Assembly: GCF_035984415.1 (NCBI RefSeq)
Contig: NZ_CP130720.1
Location: 2,728,001-2,792,000, forward strand
DNA: 64,000 nucleotides
Direction: 5' to 3'
Origin: Streptomyces sp. NBC_01296
GTDB taxonomy: Bacteria; Actinomycetota; Actinomycetes; Streptomycetales; Streptomycetaceae
The notes under the pieces were generated by a model. The model was not told where the DNA came from. It searched no databases and saw only the letters and a program-made list of their open reading frames with translations. The translations under genes were made by a program, and so were the position numbers. Positions 1 to 9,000 of the stretch are shown here, piece after piece. How positions within the stretch are numbered: the first letter of the stretch is position 1; every line of letters begins with the position of its first letter.

Positions 1-398
1 AAGACGTACTTGCCCGGACGGCCCTCCTGGACGAGCTTGCGCTCGGCGTCCGGGACGTAGAAGACCGGCTCGAGCTCCCTGTAGCGGCCCGATTCCTCGT
101 TGTACGACCAGCCGACGCGGTGCCGCATGAACTCGCGGAACACGAAGATCGGGGCGCTGATGAAGAAGGTCATCGAGTTGTGCTCGAAGGGGCTGCCGTG
201 GCGGTCCCGCATCAGGTAGTTGATGAGGCCCTTGGAGCGCTCGGGGTCCTTCTGGAGCTCCTCGAGCGACTGCTCGCCGGCCGTGGAGACACGGGCGGCC
301 CACAGCACGTCGGAGTCGGCGGCGGAGTGCTTCACCAGCTCCACCGTCACATCACTGCGGAAGCTGGGTTTCAGGTCTGAAGCGGCGGTCTCGCTCAC
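1..398 (-). CDS. thyX: flavin-dependent thymidylate synthase ThyX (N-terminal part, runs off window)
   Basis: FAD-dependent synthase that makes dTMP from dUMP using methylenetetrahydrofolate and NAD(P)H. The first ~132 codons are present; the 3' end lies outside the window. The ThyX signature is clear: FMRHRVGWSYNEESGRYRE, containing the RHR...S motif that binds FAD and dUMP, preceded by a stretch with GSPFEHNSMTFF. I chose the GTG at 398 because a purine-rich GGAAGGA lies just upstream and the protein then begins VSETAASDLK. The first ~15 residues are a poorly conserved leader. Transcribed away from the next gene, so the 258-bp gap should hold divergent promoters. Confidence 0.95.
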   Translation of the reverse strand, partial: MSETAASDLKPSFRSDVTVELVKHSAADSDVLWAARVSTAGEQSLEELQKDPERSKGLINYLMRDRHGSPFEHNSMTFFISAPIFVFREFMRHRVGWSYNEESGRYRELEPVFYVPDAERKLVQEGRPGKYV

Positions 399-656
399 CG
401 GGGGTCCTTCCGAACGACTCACATGGGGCGCGCCCACTCTACGGCGCAGCCGGCGGCTCCCCGCGCAGCTCTCGCGCCGATCGGGCGCAGGCCACGGCGG
501 CGGCTCCATCACCCTTTCAGCTGACGCCCAGCCATAAAATTTGGTTAATGTCCCGAATTCCGGCACCGATTCGGCGGCTCGTACGTCTTCTCCAGTACAC
601 GTCGCACGCACCCGCCACCGCCGCCCCAGGGCCCTGACCGTGAGGAGAGTCGCTCT
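399..656. promoter_or_regulatory. divergent intergenic region between thyX and a small membrane-protein gene
   Basis: A 258-bp gap between divergently transcribed genes. Most of it is G+C-rich, but positions ~533-565 form an A/T-rich patch (around TAAAATTTGGTTAATG), unusual for this genome and the best place for promoters in either direction. No -10/-35 pair is convincing enough to place a start site. Confidence 0.3.
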
Positions 657-896
657 ATGTTTCGCCGGAGCGAACCCGTCCCGTTCGCCTTCGTCGCCGA
701 GGCCGACCGTTTCCGCAGCAATGTCACTCCGCCGCCGCGCGAGCGCCTGGGTGCGGCCCAGATGGCCGCCCGTAGTCTGGTCGGGCTGACCGTGGTGGCG
801 GGGCTCGTCGGTTCCCTGCTCTTCGGCATGCCCGCACTGCAGCCCCACCAGGCGCCCGCCAAGTCGCAGCAGTCGGAGGCCTCCGAGGGGCGGTAG
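657..896 (+). CDS. small single-pass membrane protein, unknown function
   Basis: 79 residues. Start chosen at ATG 657, preceded by GTGAGGAGAGTCGCTCT, a good ribosome site. The protein has a basic/polar N-terminal half (FRRSEPVPFAFVAEADRFRS), one hydrophobic segment at about residues 40-60 (LVGLTVVAGLVGSLLFGM) and a short polar C-terminal tail rich in Q, S and A. I do not recognise a family. The next gene, also a membrane protein, starts 48 bp downstream on the same strand, so the two are probably co-transcribed. Confidence 0.7.
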   Translation: MFRRSEPVPFAFVAEADRFRSNVTPPPRERLGAAQMAARSLVGLTVVAGLVGSLLFGMPALQPHQAPAKSQQSEASEGR

Positions 897-944
897 CCTC
901 ACGGGCACAGCCCAACCGAACGTGCATGTGAGTGAGGTACAGCC

Positions 945-1511
945 GTGCCCCTGCCCTTCTTGACGGCCGACCGCGCGTTCGACGCGCACGAAGACACCGC
1001 CGACGAGGACGTACTGGCCCACGAGGACCCCGACCGCTGGCGCCGGCCGTACCGGCCCGGGCCCTGGCGGGTGGCCGGCGCCGCCCTGCTGCTCCTGCTG
1101 GCCGCGTTCATGCTGCTCGCCACGATGATCATCGCGTTCGCGGGTGCCTGGGCCGGTGCCGGTGTCTGTGTGGCCGCCGCGCTCGGCGTGATCGGGTCGG
1201 CGCTGCGCTTGCTCATGGCGGGCGTCTGGGTGAGCCCCGCGGGGCTTCGCCGGGTCGGCTTCTTCCGGACCCGCTCGATCGGCTGGGACGAGATCACCGA
1301 GGTCCGCACGGTCCAGCAGCCGGTGCGCTGGCTGGGACTGCCGCGGACCGTCCAGGGGCAGGCCCTGACGGCGGCCGCGCGCGACGGCGCGGAGCTGCCG
1401 GTGCTGCTGACCGACCACAACGCCGATTTCCTGTCGCGGACCGAGGCCTTCGACCGGGCCGCCGACATGGTCGAGGCCTGGGCCGACGAGTACCGGGCCG
1501 TGCCCGCCTGA
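945..1511 (+). CDS. PH-domain-like integral membrane protein
   Basis: 188 residues from GTG 945, with GTGAGGT ~8 bp upstream. The layout is a charged N-terminus (residues 1-42), two hydrophobic segments at about 43-70 and 74-93, then a soluble domain. That domain starts VSPAGLRRVGFFRTRSIGWD, the pattern of small bacterial PH-like (bPH2) domains of actinobacterial membrane proteins: a 'strand with Gly-Leu/Phe, then W-x-E/D-I' core. Probably co-transcribed with the preceding gene. A strong hairpin with a T-run follows 15 bp after the stop. Specific role unknown. Confidence 0.75.
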   Translation: MPLPFLTADRAFDAHEDTADEDVLAHEDPDRWRRPYRPGPWRVAGAALLLLLAAFMLLATMIIAFAGAWAGAGVCVAAALGVIGSALRLLMAGVWVSPAGLRRVGFFRTRSIGWDEITEVRTVQQPVRWLGLPRTVQGQALTAAARDGAELPVLLTDHNADFLSRTEAFDRAADMVEAWADEYRAVPA

Positions 1512-1526
1512 CACCGACGCGCAGTG

Positions 1527-1577
1527 CCCCGGAAGCCCGTACAGGATCCGCTCAGGCGGCTGTACGGGCTTCCGGGG
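1527..1577. terminator. strong Rho-independent terminator between convergent genes
   Basis: Perfect 17-bp inverted repeat (1527-1543 with 1561-1577) and a 17-nt loop, followed on the plus strand by TTTT. It sits between the PH-like gene (plus) and the TPR-like gene (minus) and probably serves both directions. Confidence 0.85.
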
Positions 1578-1600
1578 TTTTACCTGCGGGTCTTACGGGC

Positions 1601-2059
1601 TTACGGGCCGGGCCGGCGGGCCGGGCCGCCGTGCAGGGCGATGGCCCGCTGCATGGCCTTGCGGGCCCGCGGGGTGTCTCGGGCGTCGTGGTAGGCGACG
1701 GCGAGGCGGAACCAGCTGCGCCAGTCCCCCGGCGCGTCCTCCGTCTCGGCCTTGCGGCGCGCGAAGACCTCGTCGGCGGAGTCCCGCAGGATCCGGCCGT
1801 ACTCGTCCCGCTCCAGCTCGTCCACGGGCAGGCCGCCCTCGGCCTCCAGCTCGGTCGCGAGCCGGTTCGCCTTCGTCACGAACTGCGTGTTCTTCCAGAG
1901 GAACCAGACGCCGATGACCGGCAGGATCAGCACGGCCGCCCCGAAGGTCACCGTCAGCCAGGTGCCCTGCCGGATCAGCAGCACGCCCCGGCTGCCGGCC
2001 AGGACGAAGTAGACGACCAGGACGGCGGCCGTGAGGAAGTAAGTGATCTTCGCGCGCAT
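1601..2059 (-). CDS. membrane protein with C-terminal TPR-like helical segment
   Basis: 152 residues from ATG 2059; an upstream in-frame extension to 2146 runs into dapB and has no ribosome site. Two hydrophobic segments follow the start (MRAKITYFLTAAVLVVYFVL, and about residues 33-53, ending VIGVWFLW). A charged linker comes next, then a helical region whose FRLAVAYHDARDTPRARKAM matches a single tetratricopeptide-like helix pair. Lies 20 bp downstream of dapB on the same strand. Found next to dapB in streptomycetes; function unknown. Confidence 0.75.
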   Translation of the reverse strand: MRAKITYFLTAAVLVVYFVLAGSRGVLLIRQGTWLTVTFGAAVLILPVIGVWFLWKNTQFVTKANRLATELEAEGGLPVDELERDEYGRILRDSADEVFARRKAETEDAPGDWRSWFRLAVAYHDARDTPRARKAMQRAIALHGGPARRPGP

Positions 2060-2078
2060 GGGTACTACTGCCTGCTCA

Positions 2079-2915
<837 letters not shown>

Positions 2916-4295
2916 TCAGGACACCGCTTCGTCGAGGCGGGCGGCCTGCTTCTCCTTCAGCGGGCCGATCACCGCGAGCGACGGCCGCTGGGCCAGTACA
3001 TCCTGCGCGACCGAGCGGACGTCGTCCGGGGTCACGGCCGCGATCCGGGCCAGCATGTCGTCGACCGACATCTGGTCGCCCCAGCAGAGCTCGCTCTTGC
3101 CGATGCGGTTCATGATCGCGCCGGTGTCCTCCAGGCCGAGGACGGTGGAGCCGGACAGCTGGCCGATGGCCCGCTTGATCTCCTCGTCGGTGAGCCCCTC
3201 GGAGACGACCTTGTCGAGCTCGCCCCGGCAGATCCGCAGTACGTCGTGGACCTGGTTCGGGCGGCAGCCCGCGTACACGCCGAAGAGCCCGGTGTCGGCG
3301 AAGCCCGAGGTGTACGAGTACACGCTGTAGGCCAGGCCGCGCTTCTCCCGGACCTCCTGGAAGAGGCGGGAGGACATGCCGCCGCCGAGGGCCGTGTTCA
3401 GCACGCCGAGCGCCCAGCGGCGCTCGTCGGTGCGGGCCAGGCCGGGCATGCCGAGGACCACGTGGGCCTGCTCGGTCTTGCGGTTGATCAGGTCGACGCG
3501 GCCGGAGGTGCGGATGCGCTTGGCTCCGGAGCGCGGGCCGATCGGCTCGGCGTCGGTGTGCCGCAGGGCGCCGGCCTTCTCGAAGGCCGCGCGGACCTGG
3601 CGTACGACCTTGTTGTGGTCGACGTTGCCGGCCGCGGCCACCACCAGGTGGCGGGGGTCGTAGTGCTTCTTGTAGAAGCGGCGGATCCGGTCGGCGCCGA
3701 GGGCGTTGATCGTGTCGACGGTGCCGAGGACGGGGCGGCCCAGCGGGGTGTCGCCGTACATCGTGTGCGCGAACAGGTCGTGCACGCAGTCGCCCGGGTC
3801 GTCCTCGGTCATCGCGATCTCTTCGAGGATGACCCCGCGCTCGGCGTCGACGTCCTCCTCGCGGATCAGCGAGCCGGTGAGCATGTCGCAGACGACGTCG
3901 ATCGCCAGCGGCAGGTCGGTGTCGAGCACCCGTGCGTAGTAGCAGGTGTACTCCTTCGCCGTGAAGGCGTTCATCTCGCCGCCGACCGCGTCGATCGCGG
4001 AGGAGATGTCGAGGGCGCTGCGCTGGGCGGTGCCCTTGAAGAGGAGGTGCTCGAGGTAGTGCGTGGCACCGTTGAGCGTGGGCGTCTCGTCGCGGGAGCC
4101 CACGTGCGCCCAGATGCCGAAGGTGGCGGAGCGGACCGAGGGCAGCGTCTCGGTGACGATGCGCAGTCCGCCGGGGAGGACGGTGCGCCGGACGGTGCCG
4201 ATGCCGTTCTCGCCCTTGAGGAGGGTTTGGGTACGGGCGACGGCCCGCCCCTCCGAAGAGGGGCGGGCCGTCACACGGGAACTACGCGACGTCAC
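2916..4295 (-). CDS. M16-family zinc metalloprotease
   Basis: 459 residues. Carries the inverted zinc site HYLEH (H79, H83, with E82 as base) and the third ligand E159 in [15 protein letters not shown], spaced as in insulinase/mitochondrial-processing-peptidase-like enzymes. The C-terminal M16_C domain contains [20 protein letters not shown]. The GTG start at 4295 overlaps the pnp stop as GTGA, so translation is probably coupled. The first ~20 codons contain a perfect 15-bp hairpin with a TTCG loop (see 4239-4272), so the true start could be further downstream, around the VARTQT segment. Substrate unknown. Confidence 0.93.
   Translation of the reverse strand: MTSRSSRVTARPSSEGRAVARTQTLLKGENGIGTVRRTVLPGGLRIVTETLPSVRSATFGIWAHVGSRDETPTLNGATHYLEHLLFKGTAQRSALDISSAIDAVGGEMNAFTAKEYTCYYARVLDTDLPLAIDVVCDMLTGSLIREEDVDAERGVILEEIAMTEDDPGDCVHDLFAHTMYGDTPLGRPVLGTVDTINALGADRIRRFYKKHYDPRHLVVAAAGNVDHNKVVRQVRAAFEKAGALRHTDAEPIGPRSGAKRIRTSGRVDLINRKTEQAHVVLGMPGLARTDERRWALGVLNTALGGGMSSRLFQEVREKRGLAYSVYSYTSGFADTGLFGVYAGCRPNQVHDVLRICRGELDKVVSEGLTDEEIKRAIGQLSGSTVLGLEDTGAIMNRIGKSELCWGDQMSVDDMLARIAAVTPDDVRSVAQDVLAQRPSLAVIGPLKEKQAARLDEAVS
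4239..4272 (-). promoter_or_regulatory. 15-bp perfect hairpin with UUCG tetraloop at the pnp/M16 junction
   Basis: Arms 4239-4253 and 4258-4272 are exact reverse complements; on the transcribed (minus) strand the loop is TTCG closed by C-G, the extra-stable cUUCGg type. It begins 20 nt after the pnp stop and lies inside the annotated 5' end of the protease gene. There is no T-run, so it looks more like a processing or 3'-end-protecting structure than a terminator. Confidence 0.7.
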
Positions 4296-6529
4296 TTGTC
4301 GGAGTCGTCCTTGTCAGCGTCGTCACCGGCGGCCTCGCCGTCGATCACGGGGATCAGGGAGAGCTTGCCGCGCTGGTCGATCTCGGCGATCTCGACCTGG
4401 ACCTTGGTGCCGACCGCGAGCACGTCCTCGACGTTCTCCACGCGCTTGCCACCGGCGAGCTTGCGGATCTGCGAGATGTGCAGCAGGCCGTCCTTGCCGG
4501 GCATCAGGGAGACGAAGGCACCGAAGGTGGTGGTCTTGACGACCGTACCCAGGTAGCGCTCGCCGACCTCCGGCATGGTCGGGTTGGCGATCTGGTTGAT
4601 CGTGGCGCGGGCGGCCTCGGCTGCCGGGCCGTCGGAGGCACCGATGTAGATGGTGCCGTCGTCCTCGATCGTGATCTCGGCGCCGGTGTCCTCCTGGATC
4701 TGGTTGATCATCTTGCCCTTGGGGCCGATGACCTCACCGATCTTGTCCACCGGGATCTTGACGGTGATGATCCGCGGGGCGAACGGGGACATCGCGTCCG
4801 GCGTGTCGATCGCTTCCATCATCACGTCGAGGATGTGGAGGCGGGCGTCGCGGGCCTGCTTGAGGGCGGCGGCCAGGACGGAGGCCGGGATGCCGTCGAG
4901 CTTGGTGTCCAGCTGGAGCGCGGTGACGAACTCCTTGGTGCCGGCGACCTTGAAGTCCATGTCGCCGAAGGCGTCCTCCGCACCGAGGATGTCGGTGAGG
5001 GCGACGTAGTGCGTCTTGCCGTCGATCTCCTGGGAGATCAGGCCCATGGCGATACCGGCGACGGGGGCCTTGAGGGGCACACCGGCGTTCAGCAGCGACA
5101 TGGTGGAGGCGCAGACCGAGCCCATGGACGTCGAACCGTTGGAGCCGAGGGCCTCGGACACCTGGCGGATCGCGTACGGGAACTCCTCGCGGGTCGGGAG
5201 GACCGGCACGATGGCGCGCTCGGCGAGCGCGCCGTGGCCGATCTCGCGGCGCTTGGGCGAGCCCACGCGGCCGGTCTCACCGACGGAGTACGGCGGGAAG
5301 TTGTAGTTGTGCATGTAGCGCTTGCGGGTCACCGGGGAGAGGGTGTCCAGCTGCTGCTCCATGCGGAGCATGTTCAGGGTGGTGACGCCCAGGATCTGGG
5401 TCTCGCCACGCTCGAACAGCGCCGAGCCGTGCACGCGCGGGATGGCCTCGACCTCGGCGGCCAGCGTACGGATGTCCGTGACGCCGCGGCCGTCGATGCG
5501 GACCTTGTCCTTGATGACGCGCTCGCGCACCAGGGCCTTGGTCAGGCTGCGGTAGGCGGCGGAGATCTCCTTCTCGCGGCCCTCGAAGGCCGGGAGGAGC
5601 TTCTCGGCGGCGATCTCCTTGACGCGGTCCAGCTCGGCCTCGCGGTCCTGCTTGCCCGCGATGGTCAGCGCCTGGGAGAGCTCGCCCTTGACGGCGGCCG
5701 CGAGGGCCTCGTACACGTCGTCCTGGTAGTCCAGGAAGACCGGGAACTCGCCCTCGGGCTTGGCGGCCTTGGCGGCCAGGTCGGCCTGGGCCTTGCAAAG
5801 GGCCTTGATGAAGGGCTTCGCGGCGTCCAGACCGGAGGCGACGATCTCCTCGGTCGGGGCGTCGGCGCCGTCCTTGACCAGGGTGATGGTCTTCTCGGTG
5901 GCCTCGGCCTCGACCATCATGATCGCGACGTCGCCGTCGTCCAGGACGCGGCCCGCGACGACCATGTCGAAGACGGCGTCCTCGAGCTCGGTGTGCGTCG
6001 GGAAGGCCACCCACTGGCCGCGGATCAGCGCGACGCGGACGCCGCCGATCGGGCCGGAGAAGGGCAGACCGGCCAGCTGGGTGGACGCGGACGCGGCGTT
6101 GATCGCGACGACGTCGTACAGGTGGTCCGGGTTGAGCGCCATGATCGTGGCGACGACCTGGATCTCGTTGCGCAGGCCCTTCTTGAAGGACGGGCGCAGC
6201 GGGCGGTCGATCAGGCGGCAGGTGAGGATCGCGTCCTCGGAGGGGCGGCCCTCGCGGCGGAAGAAGGATCCGGGGATCTTGCCGGCCGCGTACTGGCGCT
6301 CCTCGACGTCCACCGTCAGGGGGAAGAAGTCGAGCTGGTCCTTGGGCTTCTTCGACGCGGTGGTGGCGGAAAGCACCATCGTGTCGTCGTCCAGGTAGGC
6401 AACGGCGGAGCCGGCGGCCTGGCGGGCCAGACGGCCCGTCTCGAAGCGGATGGTGCGGGTGCCGAAGGAACCGTTGTCAATGACGGCCTCGGCGTAGTGG
6501 GTCTCGTTCTCCACTAGCGTTTTCTCCAT
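4292..6529 (-). CDS. pnp: polynucleotide phosphorylase / guanosine pentaphosphate synthetase
   Basis: 3'-5' phosphorolytic exoribonuclease and, in Streptomyces, 3'-polymerase and pppGpp-related enzyme. 745 residues from ATG 6529 ([18 protein letters not shown]). Two RNase PH domains (about 10-290 and 330-560), a KH domain ([19 protein letters not shown], about 600-650) and a C-terminal S1 domain ([20 protein letters not shown]). An acidic tail ([10 protein letters not shown]) follows. A 41-codon upstream extension is discarded because it covers the leader hairpin and lacks family similarity. Lies downstream of rpsO, as in most bacteria. Confidence 0.97.
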   Translation of the reverse strand: MEKTLVENETHYAEAVIDNGSFGTRTIRFETGRLARQAAGSAVAYLDDDTMVLSATTASKKPKDQLDFFPLTVDVEERQYAAGKIPGSFFRREGRPSEDAILTCRLIDRPLRPSFKKGLRNEIQVVATIMALNPDHLYDVVAINAASASTQLAGLPFSGPIGGVRVALIRGQWVAFPTHTELEDAVFDMVVAGRVLDDGDVAIMMVEAEATEKTITLVKDGADAPTEEIVASGLDAAKPFIKALCKAQADLAAKAAKPEGEFPVFLDYQDDVYEALAAAVKGELSQALTIAGKQDREAELDRVKEIAAEKLLPAFEGREKEISAAYRSLTKALVRERVIKDKVRIDGRGVTDIRTLAAEVEAIPRVHGSALFERGETQILGVTTLNMLRMEQQLDTLSPVTRKRYMHNYNFPPYSVGETGRVGSPKRREIGHGALAERAIVPVLPTREEFPYAIRQVSEALGSNGSTSMGSVCASTMSLLNAGVPLKAPVAGIAMGLISQEIDGKTHYVALTDILGAEDAFGDMDFKVAGTKEFVTALQLDTKLDGIPASVLAAALKQARDARLHILDVMMEAIDTPDAMSPFAPRIITVKIPVDKIGEVIGPKGKMINQIQEDTGAEITIEDDGTIYIGASDGPAAEAARATINQIANPTMPEVGERYLGTVVKTTTFGAFVSLMPGKDGLLHISQIRKLAGGKRVENVEDVLAVGTKVQVEIAEIDQRGKLSLIPVIDGEAAGDDADKDDSDK

Positions 6530-6613
6530 TTTCGTCGTCTCCGTCCGCTGCCCGTGTGGCTGCGGACGGTTGCGGAGAAGCGCTCCTTGCGTGCGGGCCG
6601 GTCTTCGATCGAA

Positions 6614-6649
6614 GTACCCGGTCCGGAGCCCCTGGGGCTCTCCGGGTAC
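6614..6649 (-). promoter_or_regulatory. pnp leader hairpin (candidate RNase III processing site)
   Basis: Outer stem of 8 bp (6614-6621 with 6642-6649), a small asymmetric internal loop, then an inner GC-rich stem (6626-6632 with 6634-6640). Located ~85 nt upstream of pnp, in the rpsO-pnp spacer. The rpsO-pnp spacer hairpin is a known RNase III target in S. coelicolor; that this structure is the counterpart is inference. Confidence 0.55.
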
Positions 6650-6781
6650 CACTACCGAGGACCGGCGGCGTAGGGAGGGCGCTCCTCCTCTTCAGTTGTG
6701 CACGTGGTTCGCCGTGCACGTGCGTCCAGACTACAAAGCGTCCGGTACGTCCCGCACGTAGAGCGACTGCACGTACAGCAA

Positions 6782-6818
6782 AGGGAGCGGCCCCCTCAGT
6801 GTGGGAACCGCTCCCTTC
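6782..6818 (-). terminator. rpsO terminator/attenuator
   Basis: A 10-bp perfect stem (6782-6791 with 6809-6818) starts ~10 nt after the rpsO stop. It is followed only by a very short T tract on the minus strand, so it probably allows partial read-through into pnp. Confidence 0.65.
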
Positions 6819-6827
6819 ACAGCGTCT

Positions 6828-7115
6828 TTACTTGACGCCGGCCGCACCGCGGCGGATGCCGAGGCGCTCGACCAGCGCGCGGAAGCGCTGGATGTCCTTC
6901 TTGGCCAGGTACTGCAGCAGGCGGCGACGCTGGCCGACCAGGATCAGCAGACCACGACGGGAGTGGTGGTCGTGCTTGTGGGTCTTGAGGTGCTCGGTCA
7001 GGTCCGAGATGCGCTTGGAGAGCATCGCGACCTGGACCTCGGGGGAGCCGGTGTCGCCCTCCTTGGCACCAAACTCGGCGATGATCTGCTTCTTCGTAGC
7101 GGCGTCGAGCGACAC
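6828..7115 (-). CDS. rpsO: 30S ribosomal protein S15
   Basis: 95 residues from GTG 7115, with GAGGAGTAC upstream. Family-typical throughout: [20 protein letters not shown], then [20 protein letters not shown] in the rRNA-binding helices, ending [10 protein letters not shown]15 binds the central domain of 16S rRNA early in 30S assembly. Upstream of pnp on the same strand; separated from it by a hairpin and a ~300-bp leader. Confidence 0.98.
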   Translation of the reverse strand: MSLDAATKKQIIAEFGAKEGDTGSPEVQVAMLSKRISDLTEHLKTHKHDHHSRRGLLILVGQRRRLLQYLAKKDIQRFRALVERLGIRRGAAGVK

Positions 7116-7287
7116 GCGTACTCCTCGTATAGGTCTTCGTGGCCACCGAGTGCCCCAGGTCGAATTCTCTGGGGATCTTCCGTAACTCGGGAGGCGGGGT
7201 CCGCTGAGCGCAGCCTCCAGAGGGTTCCGGGGGCGCGTACACAAACGGCCGTCACACAGCGTACCAGGCTGCCGCACGTCCCCTGTC

Positions 7288-8793
7288 TCAGCTGGTGAGA
7301 GCGCGGGCCCGGGCGTACACGTCCAGCACGGCGAGGGCCAGCGGGACAAGACTGAGCAGTACTGCCGCCTCGGTGAGGTCGAGCAGCCGTCCCCAGAAGG
7401 GTGACAGGCCCTTGCGCGGGATGACAAGCGCAATTCCCGCGAGGAGGGCCGCGCCGGCGGCGACGGCTGCGGAGAGCCAGATCGTACGGAGGTCCAGGCC
7501 GCCGCGGTCGTGGTACTGGACGAGCTCCCGGACCAGGTCGGCCGGCGGGTGCAGGGCCAGGCCCAGGATCAGCAGCCCGATGGCGGCCAGGCCGGCGACC
7601 AGGGTGCACACGACCTGGGAGGTGTAGCGGAAGAGGCGGGCGCGCAGCAGCATGGCCAGCCCGGTGGTGAGGGCCAGCAGCCGGCCCCAGGTGTTGTCGG
7701 AGAAGCCGAGCACGGCGGCGGAGCCGACGACGACCGCGGCGCAGCCGCCGACCAGGCCGAGGAGCATCTCGTGGCCGCGGCGGGCCTGGGTGGCGATGGC
7801 CTCGGCGTCGAGCGGGGCGCCCGTGTCGTGCTGCTCGGCGGCGGAAGGGTCGCCGTACGGCTCGGTCTCGTAGCGGTCCGGGGTCTCGTAGCTCTCCACG
7901 GCGCTCTGCGGGGCGGCGTAGCCGATGGGCAGCCGGGCGAAGCGGGCGGAGAGGCCGGGCAGGAAGGCGACGAGGCCGATGGCCACGGGCGCGCAGACGG
8001 CGGCGGTCGCGGTGGCGGAGGCCTCGGTGACGATGGCGACGAACGTGGCCAGGGTGCCGGTGGTGGCGAGGAAGGTGGCCGCGACGAAGGGGGCGTCCCC
8101 GTTGGGGGTGAGCGCGACCAGGGCCACGGAGGCGACCAGGACGCAGACGCACCCGAGCAGGAACTGCAGCCGGCCGGGTCCCTCGCCGGCGCCGGCGGCG
8201 ATGATGCCGGAGCCGGCGATCAGCAGGATCGGGAGGGCGCCGAGGCCGAGGGCGACGGCGGAGCCGCGGTCGCGGTAGACCCGGGCGCGCACTCCGGCGG
8301 CGGCGGTCAGGAGCACGCCCACGGCGCCGGCGACGATGCCGGGCAGGCCGTGCATGTCGTGGCGGACCGGGTCGGCGTACCAGAGGACGAAGCCGAGCAG
8401 GACGAGCAGCAGCGCGGCGCCGGCCAGGCCCGCGCCGCGCAGCATGTCGTCGCTCCAGAGGTGGCGGTCGCGGACGACGGCGGAGGCGACGGCGTCGGAG
8501 ACGTCGTCGAACACGGCCGGCGGCAGCGACTCGGCGAACGGGCGCAGGCTCAGCACCTCGCCGTCGAGGACCTGCTGGGCGGCGAGGGTGCGGGCGCCGT
8601 CGAGGACGGTGCCGTCGCGCCGGACCAGGTGGAATCCGGTGGGGGCGCCGACGGGCTGGGTCTGGCCGGTGAGGCGCAGGAGTTCGGGATAGACGTCGGC
8701 GACGGCGATGTCCTCGGGAAGAGCGACGTCGATGCGGCTGTCGGGAGCCACGACGGTGACCCTGCAGAAGCCCGTCGTTGCGGCCGTACTCAC
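7288..8793 (-). CDS. eccD: type VII secretion integral membrane protein EccD
   Basis: Channel-forming subunit of the ESX/type VII secretion membrane complex. 501 residues from GTG 8793, placed by AGGGGGG upstream (the longer reading to 8859 has none). Residues ~1-90 are the ubiquitin-like YukD domain ([20 protein letters not shown]). About 11 hydrophobic segments follow (residues ~115-500), interrupted by one soluble loop (~300-355) with [20 protein letters not shown]. Divergent from eccC. Confidence 0.93.
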   Translation of the reverse strand: MSTAATTGFCRVTVVAPDSRIDVALPEDIAVADVYPELLRLTGQTQPVGAPTGFHLVRRDGTVLDGARTLAAQQVLDGEVLSLRPFAESLPPAVFDDVSDAVASAVVRDRHLWSDDMLRGAGLAGAALLLVLLGFVLWYADPVRHDMHGLPGIVAGAVGVLLTAAAGVRARVYRDRGSAVALGLGALPILLIAGSGIIAAGAGEGPGRLQFLLGCVCVLVASVALVALTPNGDAPFVAATFLATTGTLATFVAIVTEASATATAAVCAPVAIGLVAFLPGLSARFARLPIGYAAPQSAVESYETPDRYETEPYGDPSAAEQHDTGAPLDAEAIATQARRGHEMLLGLVGGCAAVVVGSAAVLGFSDNTWGRLLALTTGLAMLLRARLFRYTSQVVCTLVAGLAAIGLLILGLALHPPADLVRELVQYHDRGGLDLRTIWLSAAVAAGAALLAGIALVIPRKGLSPFWGRLLDLTEAAVLLSLVPLALAVLDVYARARALTS

Positions 8794-9000
8794 CTGTGTG
8801 ACCCCCCTGGTTGGCGAAGCGGGTGCATGGGCTCTCGCCTTGGATTCGCGGATGCGCATACTGCGCGGGCCACCCTACCGGGAGTATGAGTGACTGTCGG
8901 CAAGTAGGATCACCGTCGCGCAGGGGAGACCCCCTTCGCGCCCGGGACTTGGGGGCGCCGGTTGCGACGTCCCGTCCGTTTTCGAGGGATTGATGCTCCG
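8794..9000. promoter_or_regulatory. divergent eccD/eccC promoter region
   Basis: 207 bp between two divergent ESX genes. On the plus strand TAGGAT at 8905-8910 is a plausible -10 for eccC, about 90 bp before its start; a TAGGGT on the minus strand near 8870 is a candidate for eccD. Neither has a convincing -35. Confidence 0.3.
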
